NCBI GenBank assembly: GCA_043744215.1
Contig: JAYTVC010000061.1
Location: 1 to 15,133, forward strand
Direction of reading: 5' to 3'
Length of the DNA stretch: 15,133 nt
Source of the DNA: JBEEJL01 sp043744215
Lineage (GTDB): Bacteria > Pseudomonadota > Gammaproteobacteria > Burkholderiales > JBEEJL01
The notes beneath the pieces were generated by a model. That model was not told the DNA's origin. It ran no database searches and saw nothing but the letters and a program-made list of their open reading frames with translations. Shown in pieces: positions 14,201 through 15,133 of this stretch (its first letter is position 1; every line of letters begins with the position of its first letter). The position numbers were made by a program, and so were the translations under genes.

Positions 14201-15133
14201 ACCACCCCTTCGGCGTGGTAAAAAGCTGGACGTGGGGTAACGGCAGCACTTACACCCGCAGCTTCGACGCCGATGGTCGCATCAAGACTTACCCCCTCGG
14301 CACGGTGAGCAAAACCCTCAACTACGATGACGCCAGTCGCATCCTCGGCATCGGCGAAAGCGCGGTCGCCGCCAATAGTCAGGGCTTCGCCTACGACCCC
14401 CTCGGCCGCCTCACCGCCTTTAGCCAAGGTAACACCACTCTGGCCTACAGCCTTGACGCCACCGGCAACCGCACCAATTACATAGTTGGCGTCTCGAGCT
14501 ATCCCTACACCATCGACCCTGCCAGCAACAAACTGACCAGCACCAGCGGCCCAGCTCCGGCCACGATCAACACCTATGATCTGGCCGGCAACCTCATTGG
14601 CGACGGCAGCGGTTTGACCTACACCTATAACGCCCGAGGTAGAATGGCCACGGCTAAGAAAGGCAATGTCACCACTACCTACCAAATCAACGGACTCGGC
14701 CAGCGCATCAAAAAGTCTGTCGGCACAACAGTGACCTTGTTCGCCTATGACGAGAGCGGACACCTGCTGGGTGATTACGACGCAGCGGGCAAAGCGCAGC
14801 AGGAAACCATCTATCTCTACGACCAACCGGTGGCCGTGATCAAACCCAACAGCAAAGGCGTGACCACCGCCTACTATGTGTACGCCGACCATCTCAACAC
14901 CCCGAGGCTGATCACCGACAACGCTGCGCCCGCTTCCAACAAAGCGGTGTGGAGTTGGATCAGCGACCCCTACGGCAGCACACTCCCGAACGAAAACCCC
15001 GCTAGGGCGGGCGTGTTCACCTACCACCCGCGATTCCCCGGCCAGTACTACGACAAAGAGACCGGACTGCATTACAATTACTTCCGCGATTACAATCCGG
15101 GGACGGGCAGGTATGTGCAGAGTGATCCGATTG
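11227..15133 (+). CDS. Sec-exported RHS/YD-repeat protein, 3' end beyond window
   Basis: I translated this frame by hand from ATG 11227 and found no stop through 1302 codons to the window end. GGGAG (11216-11220) lies 6 nt upstream. A signal peptide is clear: Lys4, a hydrophobic core, and a likely cleavage after AFA at residue 25. Residues 26-200 have no recognised domain and carry cysteines at 32, 80, 92, 140, 149, 173 and 199. A DUF6531-type RHS entry segment follows (GNPCNPATGNKYQRETDY, 205-222; LSFVRHFNS). More than twenty YD repeats come next (YDTNGN, YDVAGN, YDALNR), with a CASC pair at 486-489. The conserved RHS-associated core runs from YADHLNTPRL (1219) to ETGLHYNYFRDYNPGTGRY and the closing SDPI at the edge. 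Such shells enclose a variable C-terminal tip, often a toxin; that tip and any immunity gene are outside the window. Its function is therefore unknown. Confidence 0.9.
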   Translation, partial: MLIKVLITLLILLQWSFLPGGTAFATHIDDRCPDKEQNGGEGLTYRLRDNLTGALIDETAILPPHTQVTFEVIATALGYCETIHYNPATNSCVSSGVEQRGIGMAFNSVNMQTSNGPNGEYTVGHIWSRNGIPPLHLFDCTDTITTTGCTISQLGWPGHYQYTIVHLINITTCQLPPDRITKKLTLVVHDYAKDKDLGCNEKGQGNPCNPATGNKYQRETDYISPDLSFVRHFNSALSMDFGLGLGWSTTYHKRLEKVADGALAVRRDDGRGEIFRNPTGNAWQGDADSRFNLSQDASGYTLSLQNGGSERYNLSGKILAETNRAGNSTNYEYNTANLLARVTSPYGRSLTFTHDANGRFATMTDPAGSVTSYGYDANNNVTSVAYPDGKVRTYLYNELAYTNGKQRPYTLTGIVDENGDRFATYAYDDYVRATSTEHAGGAEKVTLAYNLDGTTTVTDALGTARIHSFQNILGAFKTRSISGLPCASCSTTQTLTYDTNGNVASRTEYSGNKTTYSYDLSSNLETSRTEGLNSAGTATSQTRTITTQWHPTFRLPTKITEQGRITDFFYDPVQGTLLSKTITDSATLKKRIWIYSYNAKGQVWTVDGSRTDVIDKTTYTYDVAGNISTITNALNHVTQITSYDAHGRPLSITDPNGVITLLTYDARGRLKTRKLGAELTTYEYDGVGQLKKVTLPDTSFINYTYDAAHRLTDIQDSFANKIHYTLDLMGNRTKEDVTDPAGTLAQTRSRVYDALNRLQKDIGGTTPATQITQYGYDNNGNLKTVTNPLNHTTTNNYDALNRLAQMTDPGNGVTKYNYDSLDHLVQVTDPRNLITSYGIDGLENTNQTVSPDTGTSINTYDDAGNLKTAKDARNQTATYTYDAINRVTAIAYTSGIGVTFQYDIGLNAKGRLNKITDESGITNWTYTAQGRVASKAQTTGAVTKTTSYGYDTASRMNAITYPSGQLIGYTYINNRINSVTLNGVAILTNIQYHPFGVVKSWTWGNGSTYTRSFDADGRIKTYPLGTVSKTLNYDDASRILGIGESAVAANSQGFAYDPLGRLTAFSQGNTTLAYSLDATGNRTNYIVGVSSYPYTIDPASNKLTSTSGPAPATINTYDLAGNLIGDGSGLTYTYNARGRMATAKKGNVTTTYQINGLGQRIKKSVGTTVTLFAYDESGHLLGDYDAAGKAQQETIYLYDQPVAVIKPNSKGVTTAYYVYADHLNTPRLITDNAAPASNKAVWSWISDPYGSTLPNENPARAGVFTYHPRFPGQYYDKETGLHYNYFRDYNPGTGRYVQSDPI

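Noticed and set aside
13498..15072. A 524-codon open frame on the minus strand
   Set aside because: It lies wholly antisense to the RHS gene. The plus frame gives clear YD repeats and the RHS core, while this translation is a low-complexity Val/Gly/Ala/Ile string. Repetitive GC-rich codons such as ACC and GGC on one strand keep the opposite frame open.
12700..15100. Recurring short nucleotide words that could suggest a tandem DNA repeat or CRISPR-like array
   Set aside because: Spacing and sequence are irregular, and the words encode the YD motif in a single open frame, so they are protein-level repeats.

Overview
The window looks like a chromosomal segment of a betaproteobacterium, possibly of the Nitrosomonadales type. 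This rests on three things: the order tRNA-Leu, tig, clpP, clpX, lon, HU gene, tRNA-Val, tRNA-Asp, ppiD; the tRNAs with encoded CCA; and a hopanoid-type squalene locus (hpnC, hpnD, hpnE) alongside. The placement comes from recalled gene order and protein style, not from a search, so a gammaproteobacterium is not excluded.

Layout. Positions 1-2190 (minus strand) hold hpnC, hpnD and the 5' part of hpnE. Together they convert farnesyl diphosphate to squalene through presqualene diphosphate and hydroxysqualene. A 146-bp element with perfect 31-bp inverted ends sits between hpnD and hpnE. Positions 2191-2288 form a divergent region carrying the promoter of tRNA-Leu(UAG).

Positions 2289-10852 (plus strand) are a protein quality-control cluster. 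It encodes trigger factor, the ClpP peptidase overlapping it by GTGA, the ClpX unfoldase, the Lon protease behind a clear sigma-32-type promoter, an HU-type DNA-binding protein followed directly by tRNA-Val(UAC) and tRNA-Asp(GUC), and the membrane-anchored periplasmic chaperone PpiD. Three Rho-independent terminators (after lon, after tRNA-Asp, after ppiD) divide it into transcription units. Folding of new chains, ATP-dependent degradation and folding in the envelope are thus encoded side by side.

Positions 10853-11226 are an AT-rich non-coding stretch with a perfect 12-bp palindrome, two further dyads, a short direct repeat and a TATAAT segment resembling the hupB promoter. It leads into one long reading frame (11227 to beyond the window end): a Sec-signal-bearing RHS/YD-repeat protein. 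The frame is open for at least 1302 codons and is cut off inside the conserved RHS core motif, just where the variable C-terminal tip (often a toxin) would begin. This accessory gene is the most interesting part of the window, but its decisive end lies outside. I saw no CRISPR array, rRNA, transposase or phage gene.
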